Below, piece by piece: positions 1 through 10,668 of a stretch of DNA of 64,000 nucleotides. The translations under genes were made by a program, and so were the position numbers. The stretch is taken from positions 2,418,001 to 2,482,000 of the forward strand of contig JBCAQO010000004.1 in the NCBI GenBank assembly GCA_039111635.1. Direction: 5' to 3'. Under the pieces are notes generated by a model, which saw only the letters and a program-made list of their open reading frames with translations, was not told where the DNA came from and did not search any database. Position 1 is the first letter of the stretch. Each line of letters begins with the position of its first letter. The DNA comes from Heterobasidion occidentale (Eukaryota; Basidiomycota; Agaricomycetes; Russulales; Bondarzewiaceae).

Positions 1-238
1 AAATGAAGGGTTTGAGGCACGCAAAAAGGAAGAGGAAGTCACTGCAAAGAAACGCAAAGCGGAAGACGATGCGAAATGGGAAGGTGAGCACCTTGTATTG
101 TCTCCCTCCCCCCGAACCCTAAGTTCATCGCGTCATGTCACGAATTCAGAGACCAGAGAACAGCGTGTGGGAAGCTGGCGCAGTTTCACCAACAACTCGA
201 AGAAGAAGAAGAAACAGAAGGTCAATATTCTGGGGTGA
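1..238 (+). CDS. DNAJC8/Spf31-like J-protein, C-terminal end (5' partial)
   Basis: This is the last part of a spliceosome-associated J-domain protein; its J domain lies left of the window. Two exons are visible, 1-83 and 150-238, joined by a 66-nt GT-AG intron. The residues are highly charged (K/E/R-rich) and contain REQRVGSWRSF followed by a poly-lysine stretch and a stop at 236-238. A conserved R(E/D)xRVxSWRxF block followed by a lysine-rich end is the typical C-terminus of DNAJC8 and fission yeast Spf31, which associate with splicing factors in the nucleus. The downstream RMI1 gene converges on it with about 118 nt between stop codons. The assignment rests on the short tail only. Confidence 0.72.
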   Translation, partial: NEGFEARKKEEEVTAKKRKAEDDAKWEGEHLVLSPSPRTLSSSRHVTNSETREQRVGSWRSFTNNSKKKKKQKVNILG

Positions 239-356
239 TGTCCACTGTTTTTAACATAGCCCCTTGCATATCTTCCTGGTCGACATACCCATCTTACTTC
301 GCCCTGTGATACTAATAAACAATAGATATATTTGCCTCTGACGGCAAGCGTAGTAG

Positions 357-1993
357 CTAGTCCGAAATATCGATCACATCTGTGTCGACGTATTCGATGC
401 GTCGTCGCACACGGCGCGTCGGTACAGGGACGTTCTCTTTATCGTCTTCCTCGTCGTCCTCTATTGTGATGACGTCGGCACCGATTGCAGGCGGCAACCT
501 ATGAACATGTGAGGTGGACGGCGCATTCGAAGGTTGCACTTGCGTGTTTGCGGCGCTCGTCGACTGGGACTGGGACTGATATTCCTTCTCTATCTGATCC
601 ATGAATAGGAACATCTCCTCATTCATAGGATCATCCCCAAAGTCGTACACAGTGCTTCCATCGGACCGGGTCAGCGGCTTTGGTCCTGACCTGGTCGATG
701 CAGCGCTACCGCGTGGAGGATGTGATATCTCATCATCGGTGTCCCCAATAGAGTACAATGATATAGTACGCGTTTGCGATAGTGCCCTTGCTGTGGAAAG
801 CTGGTTGACGGCGCGCGCGGCAGAAGATGAGGAGGCTGTGCTAGACGTGCCGCCGAAATAGGAGGATTGAACGGCGGTCGAAGTGCTGGTAGACGCAGAC
901 GCATTGTTTGAGGGTTGGCTGGGGATGCGGCGGCGACGGGATCCTGGCTCATCGTCATGGTAGGATGGTATCAGCGTTGGGGAAGGGGATCTGGTAAGTT
1001 CACGAAGTGGGGAGCGTGGTTCTATGTTTGGTGGCGCTTGTGTAGGTGCACGAGGGGTTGCGGGGGCTGTTGGAGCAGGAGGCGGCACCATGACTGGGTT
1101 TGCAGCATTCACTGGAGCTACTTCAACAACTTCATCATCAGGCGGTTGCTCGTCCGGATCGGGAAGCTCCTCGAGACTAGAGTAATCAGCCAAATAAGCT
1201 AGAAATCCGACCGTGACGTAGAACAAGGACTCACCCCATGCGCGAACGAAGGCCCCTCACAAAGTCACGGTCCTGGTGAGCTTCAAGGTCCTCGGCTTGG
1301 TGCCCTTTGATAATGACATATTTGGGCTCCAAGAACACGATGCCGCGCCTGACGAACGCGTTTTTGAGCACAAGCTATAAAAATATCTATTCAGGCCATT
1401 TATCGCATGTGAGAATCGTGGCACTCTACCTTGTAACCTAGAGGCGTTTCTCCGAGAATTAAATCAGGCAACTTGCGAAATTCAATGGCGTTTACAGTAG
1501 TAAAGCCGTCGCTGAGCTGTAATCGCAGCATAGACCGTGGGTACCTCGGAACGGGCCCCTCATCTTCTGCATCGTCTCCTCCAAGGCCCGCGAGGTCGGC
1601 TCGGTCTATACGAGTCTGTCTGATGTTTTGGAGGCTGAAGGCGCTGTGGCCTATCTCTGTCAGAGAGGTAATTTGCACAAGAACAGGAGGGCCAGTGAGG
1701 CGGCCGTCTTCCATTTCCCCAACGTTCAAAGGGAGCCCCGTTCCTTGGAGCATAGAGTCTTGAAGGTCGGATTGCAGGAGCTGTGCTTCAACGAGTTGGT
1801 ATATCTGGTCCAGGTCGGTCGCGGGTTGCAGCTGGTGTTGGTCTATGACCCATTCATAGCATGGCTCTAGCCATTCCTTACTCCCAAGTATGAGTATGTG
1901 CTACTGAGAGCCAGGGTATGAACGCACCGGATCAATCTTGGGTTTAGGATAAAACCGACTGAGCCGCTGAATCAGTTGTGCGGGGGGAGGCAT
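357..1993 (-). CDS. RMI1: RecQ-mediated genome instability protein 1 (RMI1) homologue
   Basis: RMI1 is the OB-fold partner of the Sgs1/BLM helicase and topoisomerase III and helps dissolve double Holliday junctions in the nucleus. The reading starts at ATG 1993 (MPPPAQLIQRLSRFYPKP), gives the WLEPCYEWV motif of the N-terminal DUF1767 helical region, then the OB fold (RSMLRLQLSDGFTTVNAIEF, LGETPLGYK, then an exon with NAFVRRGIVFLEPKYV). After that comes a long Ser/Pro-rich acidic tail of about 270 residues. Introns fit near 1927-1877, 1431-1375 and 1237-1181. The first intron either uses an AAG acceptor or a TAG acceptor that adds eight residues in frame. The acidic tail is typical of fungal RMI1 proteins, which diverge outside the OB fold. 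It is divergent from the carnitine acetyltransferase gene, with a 370-bp shared upstream region. Confidence 0.85.
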
Positions 1994-2184
1994 TTATTCA
2001 GATGCTGGCAGCCTGGTATCTACACAAAACGATTATGCCACTTTTTGCGGGGAAGGGCGTTAAATAAGTTCGATTTCTTTCTTTATTGAACCGACTCGAA
2101 GTCGAGAGGCAAGTTGAAGCATTTGAACGAGAACAATCCCGAGATGCTCGCGTCGCGTCGCGACCAGGACTCCCAAAGGAGATG

Positions 2185-2202
2185 TGACGTCACCAGCACG
2201 TG
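2185..2202. promoter_or_regulatory. CRE palindrome and E-box between divergent RMI1 and carnitine acetyltransferase genes
   Basis: The 370-bp divergent intergenic region contains a perfect CRE-type palindrome TGACGTCA (2185-2192) and, 4 bp on, a CACGTG E-box (2197-2202). CGTCAC/GTGACG half-sites follow to about 2217. These are the classical sites of bZIP (ATF/CREB) and bHLH factors. Seeing them is direct; their use is inference. Confidence 0.45.
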
Positions 2203-2362
2203 ACGCACTCCGTCACGTTCGGGTGATTTATTTTCTGAAGTGACTCAGTCGACTCGTCTCCTGCTTCAGTGAGCTTGCATCGTTAGCCTCGCCGTCTTGC
2301 CTGCTGTCGGGGGCTAATGAACCATTGTCAGACATGTTCTCTGGATTTCAGGGCACATTAGC

Positions 2363-4885
2363 ATGAAATTCAGCCTTTTACCATCTGCACGGCATCATTT
2401 CACATCGGCGAGTGCTCGTTTCATGCGACGAAGCTCGACTAGCGCTGCTGCCCCGCGCCCTCCTGTTACTCTTCCTCGTCTTCCAGTGCCGGATTTGCAT
2501 CAGACTTTGAAGAGATATACTCAGTCTTTGCTACCGTTTTTCCTGGAGCAAGAAGCCCATGGCGGTCCTTCTCATCATATCGCTTTGAGGACAGCAGCTG
2601 AGCGCGCTGACGAGTTTGAGCAGGGGCTCGGACTTACATGTCAACAACGTCTGATTGGTGACTTTTCTCCTTACTACTCAACGATGCTTACGATGTACTC
2701 ATAATTTTCTTGTTTGTTTTAGCATTAGACAAGGCTTCGCCGCGAAATTGGCTCGACGACAATATTTGGCTTAAGAAAGCCTACCACGAATGGCGCTCAC
2801 CTCTTCTCGTCCATTCAAATTGGTGGTTGGCGTTCTTCAATGATGTCACAGTCCCAGACATGGTCCTTCAAGGGCGCTCAAGCTCTGTACTGGCAGGACT
2901 CACTCCTTGGCAAGTCAGACGAGCCGCTTGGTTGATTCATAGAACACTCGAATTCAAGCATAAATTAGACCGGTACGTCGAAGACTTTGCTCTTGCGTAC
3001 TGCCTTCGTTGATGTCGTGTTGCTCATAGTCAAGACCTATACCCTGATACAACACATACCGGTGAGTCTCGTTACTGCTTAGAAAGACACCCAGTTTGCT
3101 CATTCGTCTTCTTACAGGCGTATGGTTTCGGGAGACAGTATCGAAGATGTTTAACGTCTGTCGGATTCCTTGTTTACAGTGCGATACCCTCAGTACGCCT
3201 TCATTTTCGGCCTTGGATAGTCGGAAGGTTCTCGTTATGGTACATGACTGGTTGTATGCCATCGAAGTGTACGACAATGATTGGACGCCCATCGCACCGA
3301 ATGAAATCGAACAGCGCCTTCGGAGAGTCGTTCAGGATGCGGCTAGCCGCATACAAAGAGGCGAACGCGCCGTGCCTGTCGGGTTGCTAAGCGCAGACAC
3401 CAGAGATCGTTGGGCTGAGGTACGTGTTAGCATAGCGATGGAGGAAAGCGCGCTGATGCCTTCTTATTTAGAATCTTCAATACGTCCTTTCCCTCTCGTC
3501 AACAAACCACAGTACTTTTGGCACAATCAAGGATTCGCTCTTCGCCCTCAGTCTTGATCACTATACCTACACTCCCAATGTTTCTGGTTCGTCTTCGCCA
3601 CCTGTGACGCCTGCTGTCGATTCCTCAGAAGAGATTGACTTTCACCTTCATAATATCCGGTCGTCTTCCAACGCGCGCAATCGATGGTTCGACAAGGCAT
3701 TCACCTACATCGTTGAATCTAACAGCAGGGCTGGCGCAATGGGCGAGCATTCACCCTGTGATGCCCTAGTGCCAAGTATAGTTGCCGAATACGCCATCAT
3801 TCAGAACATTGATGAAGCATTATTTTCTGCTTCTGAACCCTCACACGACTTCACACAGCCTGACGGTGGAACAGGATGGCAGCGTTTAGACTGGGTCACT
3901 GATACCCGCGTTGAATTAGAATGTGCACAGGCAGAAGAGCGGGCGAAAGATATCATAGCAGATTCTGATGACAGTGTACTTTGGTTTGGCGAGTACGGCG
4001 CAGACTGGATTAAGCGGACAGGTGAGCTCTCATTGAATCATTACTTCGTTTCATCACTAATGGCTCCTCCTTTTCAAATCAGCTCGACTGTCTCCTGATG
4101 GATATGTGCAAATGGCTTTACAACTAGCTTGGTTCAAGACGCGCGGCACATTCACAGCAACGTACGAGACTGTGTTGACACGTCTCTTCGATCGTGGTCG
4201 GACGGAGACAATTCGTACTCTGACTGCGGACAGTCGTGCGTTCGTTCTCGCCATGATGGCTCCTTCCAGCTCTGTAATTCCTTTGTGTTGCTCTCATTAC
4301 GGATCCCCTGCTCACCTCACACCGCGCATCGACCAGCTTGCCGAACGTCTAACGCTACTTCGTCGCGCGATTCAAACCCACACCACGCTGACGCGTGAAG
4401 CTGCCACTGGCAAAGGCATCGATCGACATCTATTAGGCCTTCAATTGATGCTACGTCCTGAAGATGGTGAGCGAAGTCCTTTGTTCGAGGATGAACTCTT
4501 TCAAGAGAGTAAGGCTTGGAAGCTCAGCACGAGTGGGCTGAGCGCTGGACATCTGTTCAGGGGAACGGGGTGCGTGGACAGTGCTCTATATCAAACCCGA
4601 TTGGGTCTGATGGATAAATTATCGACAGGTTCGGCGCGGCGTATAACGACGGCTACGGTATCAATTGTGAGCATCCTCCTTTCGACGAAAATATATGTTC
4701 TCATTGCGTGTTCAGATCTTTTGGGCCCAGACCTCATCAAGCTCGGAATCGAGTCGAAACATTCATGCCCTCACACATCGACTCAAGGTTTCCAAGCCGC
4801 CATAGTTGAAGCTTTTCGAGAAATGGAGTTGGTCTGTACAGAGGGGCAGCTCGTTGCGGATCACCCTCACCACGCTCGCCTCTAA
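2363..4885 (+). CDS. Carnitine O-acetyltransferase (mitochondrial/peroxisomal)
   Basis: This choline/carnitine acyltransferase moves acetyl groups between CoA and carnitine so that acetyl units can cross organelle membranes. The product starts with a Ser/Arg/Ala-rich leader (MKFSLLPSARHHFTSASARF) like a mitochondrial presequence. Family blocks follow: LPRLPVPDLHQTLKRY, NWLDDN with WRSPLLVHSNWWLAF, MFNVCRIPCLQCDTL, and MGEHSPCDALVPS with the catalytic His codon at 3748-3750. Near the C-terminus an LSAGHLFRGTG stretch and an exon with LLGPDLIKLGIESKHSCP complete the core. The last three residues are ARL, a PTS1 variant. About seven short introns interrupt the gene (for example after 2662, 2972 and 3060). 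No frame problem was seen. The helicase gene converges on it 95 bp downstream. Confidence 0.9.
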
Positions 4886-4980
4886 TATCCTGAGCTGAAT
4901 AAGTTTGTATAGAGCATACTATAGAACTCTACATTCGTTTCGCGCGCGCGCGCATTGTACCTCTTGTCTTCTGTTCTACC

Positions 4981-7727
4981 TCAGAAGTTCCCTCCGACAA
5001 GGTCTTTCCAGGATATCCAGGCGCTCTCACCGAAGTGCGCAGCCATCTTTCCTACCAGGGAGCTTGCGCCCTTCCCGTCCAAAAACTTCTTGCTCGAGGC
5101 AATGTACATGCCTCGCTTGCATCGCGTGAGCATCACATTCGTGCGCCGGAGGTTTGAGAGGAATCCAAGATCCTTCGAGCGCACGACTGAGATAATAATG
5201 TAGTCCTCTTCGTTTCCTATATGATTGCTTCAGACGAGGTATCTCGTGTCGCTAGCGAGTTGGCTAACCTTGGAATGAGTCGACATTAAAGCATTTGTCT
5301 GCCCACTGAAGTCCTTGCTCTTTCAGAGCACCCTCGATGAGGCTCCGCTGGGCATCATATGGGGTAATGATACGGAAATTTCTTCCCTCGTCTTGAAGGC
5401 GCCGAGCAAGAAGCAGGACGGCCTCTATTTCTCTAAGATTCTGAAACCATCATCAGAGTTGTTGAGTGCATACACCTTATACGGAGCTCACCTTCCAACT
5501 GGTGCCGTCGTGTTGTTCCAACCCATCTTCGACATCGATAAATTGACAAGCAATTGTGGATGGTTTAATCGGATGGAGAGGATTTGAGTCAAGTTTATTA
5601 TCATAAACTTCTTGAGAGATGAAGCCTCCAATCTGAGGAGGCATCCGATCTGGTGTATAAATGGCTGGTTTAATTGGCCAAAATCATGAGCATGAAATGT
5701 GTACTTACACTGAGTATCCAAGAAATTTCTCTGTAGGTGAGGTTTCTCAAAGATACTTTGCAATTTTCTATCTCCTCTTGCCCATAGGGAGGTACTATTG
5801 GAATATGAATAAATAAGTCAACCATATGTAAAATAAATAAGATCTTGCAAAACCTACATTGTTTATCATCCCCAATAAAGCAAACCTTACGAATTGTGTC
5901 AAAAGATGTGAAGATGGAGACATAATCTCCAATCTCAATCTGACTAGCCTCATCAATAACAAGGGTAGTCAGAGGTACAGCACTGATAAAGCCGACATCT
6001 CTTAGACGAGAATTAGAAAGCATAGAAAGTGTGCAGAGAAGAACTTGTGAGCCATCCAAGGTTTTACGAAGCTGATTGGCTCCTCGAGGGAATTCATGAG
6101 ATGGAATAATGTTGCGAGAAATCTGCTGATAAAGATGTTCATGCCTAGAGCAAATTGTTAATAAATTCAAACATTAAATTAAAATTACACACCAGTCAAA
6201 ATGAAACTCTTTAGAGACTAGAAGTCTCCAATTAAGAAACCCAACAGCAGCTAGCTTTTCAGCAATATTTTTGACAGCCACATTAGACTGAGCAACAAGC
6301 CAGATACCCTTTTGCCCAGCTGCAATAGCAGATAAGACATAAGTAGCAATAACAGTTGTCTTCCCAGTACCAGGAGGCCCTTGGATCAAGGTGATAGGTG
6401 TGGTAGGAAAGGGAGTGAGCATATCCTTGACTGCAACAATCTGTGAGGAATTCATAGGCCGATCAGGATCAAGAGAAATAGGAATTTCAGTGGAATTAGG
6501 AAGAGGTGTGAGGTAGGATTCTGGCCAGGTCACATTCTCAGACATATCCCAGATTAACTGTAACCAGGGATTATTGGACAGAGGCTGAATACCCTGTAGC
6601 ATGTGAAGAACAGTCTGGGAGCGCTTTGTCTCTGCCTGAGTTAGACTTTGCCGACCAAGAGTAGTGATAGATCTGACGAGCTTTTGATCAAGATTACCTT
6701 CTGTTTGAAGAGTGGCCTGACGGCCTGAGACTCTGGAAGCTTGTCCATAAACGGCATAGCTGCCTCCGGAGGCATCTTTTACTTCAACACGGATCCGCTC
6801 GAAGGAAATCAGAATTAACTAAAGAAATCTAGAGTTTTCTTCATACCTGATTACCGTTCATGACACGAGACTGGAAACGATCGGATTTGACCTGAAGCTT
6901 CTTCTTCTTCCTGTCCCACTCTGCGGTGGAATCATGGGTAACAGAAGTGGCAGCCTTGCTGTTGAGCTGCTGGGAATCAGAAGCAACCTTCGACATAAAA
7001 GCAAGTTGCTGAACAGAGGTAGGCAATGAGTAATCAATATCTCGAGCAGTAGCAGAAGGCTTACTTGTTCATTGAATTTTTTCGTGTCAATTTTCGGTGC
7101 TTTATAGAAGAAATCCTGTACAGAATCTAACCGAGCGACATAGGAAGCGAGCCATGCTCTCTGAGCCAGATCGGTAAGTTGTTTGGGGTCCCAGATCATT
7201 TCTTCGAAGAAAATAGATATGTTCTCTGAATTCACGGGGACTCGATCACCCACCGCGAACTTGACCGCCTCGAGGGGACTCTGGGATGGAATGGGAAAAG
7301 CGGACTGGATGTCCACCCCGTTCGTGAGATGGAGTTGGTGGTTCCGATGGAGGAGTAGAGCAATGGGACCTAAGTCAAAGGCATAGATGTGCAGCTCTTC
7401 GCTGCAGAGGATGTCGCTCTCGACCAGGCCCCTGCCATTCAAGTCACGCGCCGAGCGCGATCCGTTCTCGGGTTTCGGGCTGTAGAAATGGACGATAAGG
7501 ATGTGGTGATCGACGCTGAGAGCGATAGCAAGGAGGCCACCGCTTTTCGAGAACGCGGGCGCGATCCCAACAGAACGAGGAGAGTTCCCTGCGCCGACGC
7601 GCAGCAGAAATTCGATGTCTTCGGAATTGATGTCTGATTCATGGATGGAATGGACTGTGATAATGGGATGGAATTCGTCGACGGCATTCTGGTGAATTTG
7701 CTTTACAACGACGTTGCGAGGAGCCAT
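4981..7727 (-). CDS. UPF1-like superfamily 1 helicase
   Basis: The product is a UPF1/SMUBP-2-type (AAA_11/AAA_12) ATP-dependent nucleic-acid helicase. An N-terminal region of about 230 residues (start MAPRNVVVKQ at 7727) has no domain I recognise. The helicase core then shows motif Q/I (MNSSQIVAVKDM and LIQGPPGTGKTTV), Ia (VAQSNVAV), II (VIDEASQ), III (FIGDDKQ), then RMPPQIGGFIS, IV (NFRIITPYDAQR), V (VDSFQG) and VI (LRRTNVMLTRCKRGMYI). All core motifs are present across exons separated by short introns, so the gene looks functional. It lacks the UPF1 Cys/His-rich domain, so it is not UPF1 itself; related paralogues are common in Agaricomycetes. The RNA or DNA substrate cannot be told from sequence. 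Confidence 0.82.
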
Positions 7728-8056
7728 CGCGGATGAGGACGAGAATGAGCAAGCTATAAGGCGACGATGAGTGGTGGTCAACGGTAGAGGGCCAGCTTAT
7801 CGATGGGTGGCTCGCGCAGTGGCACAAGGTCAGAAATGCGATTACTTCTGAGACTCGGAGTTCGGGACGAACAAAGTGGCAGAAAAGAGGGTGTCAAATA
7901 AAACAAGGCGAATACAAAGACTGACTACGACACGACGAAAGGAACAATGTACCGACTCGGAATGTCTCTACCACAGCTCGCAACGGAAGTTGTGGGCATA
8001 TAGCGCGGATGCGGGATATTCGCAGACGAAGGAGCATTGCCTTCACGAGATACACG

Positions 8057-8503
8057 TCAAACTGTTTCGATGAGTGAGCCGTGGTCCTTTACGTCGATGG
8101 GTTTGACTTTGAAAGTCGAAGACATATAAGTCACGGAACCGAAAATGGGTCTTTGGTCGTTGACGCTGTGGCCGAGTATGCGATATGCGAGGTTTGAGTT
8201 GTAGTAGACATGCGACAGCCTGCTGCAAATGTGTGTACGACGATCCGTCAATAGCTCGCCGACATATCGGTGACGATGAACAACTGACCTGTGGTGACGC
8301 ATGCAAATTACAGACGAATAACGCAGTTGCGGAAGAGTATTGAGAAAGTAGTAGCCAGAGTTTCGAAGAGAAGCCCAGTGTAGGTTGAAATGAGTACGGT
8401 CGATGACAAATGGATTTCGGGCGAGTGATAACAAGCAGATGTGAGTCGTCAACATGGGTTGGATGGTGGGCGTACCATGCATTCCGCTTATACTCATCTT
8501 CAT
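8057..8503 (-). CDS. Unrecognised small two-exon protein
   Basis: I do not recognise this product. Starting at the ATG at 8503 the frame runs through an aromatic/hydrophobic segment (RNSGYYFLNTLPQLRYSS) to a GT-AG intron of 66 nt (about 8289-8224). After the intron a second exon keeps the frame (VYYNSNLAYRILGHS ... TFKVKPIDVKDH) and stops at 8057-8059. The agreement of splice phase with two protein-like segments is the only support. The gene may have further upstream exons between 8510 and 8640. It is tandem to the helicase gene and divergent from Tim14. Confidence 0.4.
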   Translation of the reverse strand: MKMSISGMHGTPTIQPMLTTHICLLSLARNPFVIDRTHFNLHWASLRNSGYYFLNTLPQLRYSSVICMRHHRSVVHRHRYVGELLTDRRTHICSRLSHVYYNSNLAYRILGHSVNDQRPIFGSVTYMSSTFKVKPIDVKDHGSLIETV

Positions 8504-8840
8504 GCACAAGTTTCCTGTCCAATACGGCTACCAACAGGGTCTAAGGATTAGTCCCAAAACTTGCAGATTGTAGCCTAGTATTTGAATCGTCCAAAGGAAG
8601 CCCTTCAAGCTTCAGGCGCCATGGCTAGTTTGAAGAAGCAGGGGCAAGAGAGGCCGAACAATCTTTGAAGCAAGCCAAAAACTGTCAAGAAAATAGATTT
8701 CAGCCAGTTGCGAATGAGAGATTGGAGGTGCCGGTGACTGGCGATGTCGATGGGCGGAAGCAAGAGAAGAGAAGGAAGTTTGCTGGATAACCTGGCTTTA
8801 TTTCCCACGCTCACTTGATTACTCCCTGCTCACTCGATAC

Positions 8841-9212
8841 ATGGCGACCCCGGTCATCTTTGGTGTTGGTGCTGTTGCAGCTGCATTAGCAGGACGTCAT
8901 CTCCTGCGTCGCGGTATCATCGGAGGAAAGGGAGCTGCAGAGCAATGGGTGAAAGGAGGGTTCAAGGCCAAGATGGACAGGAAGGAGGCTATTGCGATAC
9001 TCGGTCTCAAGTGCGTCTCACGTTTGCTGGCGGTATATTCGAATGCTGACCTCTAGGGAAATCAAAGGGATGGCCCACAGTTGAAGACAAAATTGAAGGA
9101 CGCTCATCGTCACATCATGCTTGCGAATCATCCTGACCGAGGAGGTGCACCTTACTTGGCCAGCAAAATCAACGAGGCTAAGGACCTCCTAGAACGCGAA
9201 TTGAAACGATAA
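8841..9212 (+). CDS. PAM18: Mitochondrial import motor J-protein Tim14/Pam18
   Basis: Tim14 is the inner-membrane J-protein that stimulates mtHsp70 in the presequence import motor. Exon 1 (8841-9010) encodes an N-terminal membrane segment ([18 protein letters not shown]), the linker, and [11 protein letters not shown]. Exon 2 encodes [18 protein letters not shown] with the HPD tripeptide, then [19 protein letters not shown] and a stop at 9210-9212. The predicted length of about 104 residues matches the family. The intron starts GTGCGT at 9011. The only acceptor that gives an open frame into the J domain is AAG at 9065-9067; the better TAG at 9055-9057 leads to a stop within a few codons. Either a rare acceptor is used or one base is wrong here. 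Confidence 0.88.
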
Positions 9213-9662
9213 TACTTGCTCTCATTTGCTTTGGTGCGTCTTTGTTTCAACAATGTCTCGTGCCATGGCTTACCACTTTAACCTCGCAGACCGCGCCTTG
9301 TAATACACTTGTATTCTATAATGTCTTGCATTCCTCTTACGCCCATCTCTTCTCATTTACATCTCATTCTCTGCCTATTGAGACACGGAGCACCACTTCT
9401 CCCAATGCACTGAGCTTCCGACCTGTCAGGACGGGTTGCGGCCGTCTCGAGAGATGGGCTATATGCGTGTCCCCGGGCGTTGCCTAACTTTGAATGCTAA
9501 TGTTGAGTGTGAAGGTTCTACACCGATATCATGCACCGCAGTTGAGATTTTGTTGCGTTATTCCTTGCCGTCGTCGTTCTACCCATCAGAGTCTGCCTAC
9601 AAACATGTGCTGACCAAGCCAAAGACGATTGAGATGCTCCTTCGTTCACACCATCTTGTACC
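9213..9662. other. Intergenic, no gene seen
   Basis: This stretch holds the Tim14 3' region and the Efm4 upstream region. Short open frames are present but none has splice-consistent extensions or protein-like composition. Confidence 0.5.
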
Positions 9663-10619
9663 ATGTCCGCCATGAGCGCAGACGACCTCCAGCCATCCAA
9701 GCTGGGCACGAAGCAGCAGTGAGTTACGGCAGCCTGCGATCTCTGCCAATATCACAACCCGCTCTCCACAGCTGGGACGATGTCTACCAACGCGAAGTCG
9801 CGAACTTCACAGAGACGGGCGACGAAGGCGAAGTATGGTGAGCTCCCCTTCTTACAATGAATAGCCCAACCCCGCCTCCCCAGAGCTCACCGCGTGGTGG
9901 AAGATATTCAGGTTCGGCGAAGACAGCGTCGAGAAAATGGTCGACTGGGCCGCCGAGCACGTCCCGCCGGCATCTCAGCCCTTCGTGCTCGAAGTCGGCA
10001 GCGGCAACGGCGCGCTCCTGTTCTCGCTCTCGGAGGCGGGGTACGACGCCTCGCAGCTCGCGGGCATCGACTACAGCCCCGACGCCGTCACGCTCGCTCG
10101 GCTGGTCGCCGCGAACCGGGGGGCGGAGCGGATCGCCTTTTCCGTCTGCGATTTCCTCGCCGACGTCCCTGCGGGGTTGGACGGCCGGCCCGGGTGGAGT
10201 GGGGGCTGGGATCTCCTGTTGGACAAGGGGACGTATGACGCTATCGCGCTGGGCGAGAAGAATGAGGACGGGAAGTCGCCTGTGTCGGGGTACCCCGCGC
10301 GCGTCGCAGCGCTACTCAGGCCTGGCGGACACTTCCTCATAACATGTGCGTACTCGCTTTGGATCGTATCGTGAGAACAGGGTTCATCTCCTGGGCAGCG
10401 TGTAACTTTACAGAAGAGGAGCTCAGAGCCCACTTTACCACTCCAGAAACACGCCTCGTATACCAGTCAGTCGACCCACCTTCGTTCTACCCTTCGTGCA
10501 ACCCTCACACACTCATGCAACCCAGCTCTCGAATAAAATTCCCCTCCTTTTCCTTCGGTGGACACAGCGGAAATGTCTATTCCAGCGTCGCTTTTCAAAA
10601 GGCTTCCTCCCCGCCATAA
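9663..10619 (+). CDS. EFM4: eEF1A lysine methyltransferase Efm4/METTL10-like
   Basis: This is a seven-beta-strand SAM-dependent methyltransferase of the Efm4/METTL10 family, which methylates a lysine of elongation factor eEF1A in the cytosol. Five exons fit exactly: 9663-9718, 9772-9837, 9912-10345, 10399-10465 and 10526-10619. In order they give the start MSAMSADDLQPSKLG, WDDVYQREVANF, WFGEDSVEKMVDW, the SAM-binding motif I VLEVGSGNGALLFSL, the acidic GIDYSPDAV loop, the family motif DLLLDKGTYDAIAL, PGGHFLITSCNFTEEEL, and the final RIKFPSFSFGGHSGN block. All expected blocks are intact and all introns are GT-AG. It converges on Sgd1, whose stop is only 50 bp away. Confidence 0.92.
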
Positions 10620-10668
10620 CACGCCGGAGGTCTCCGTAAAACATGTAGAGTAGCAGTGGGTGTATCTC

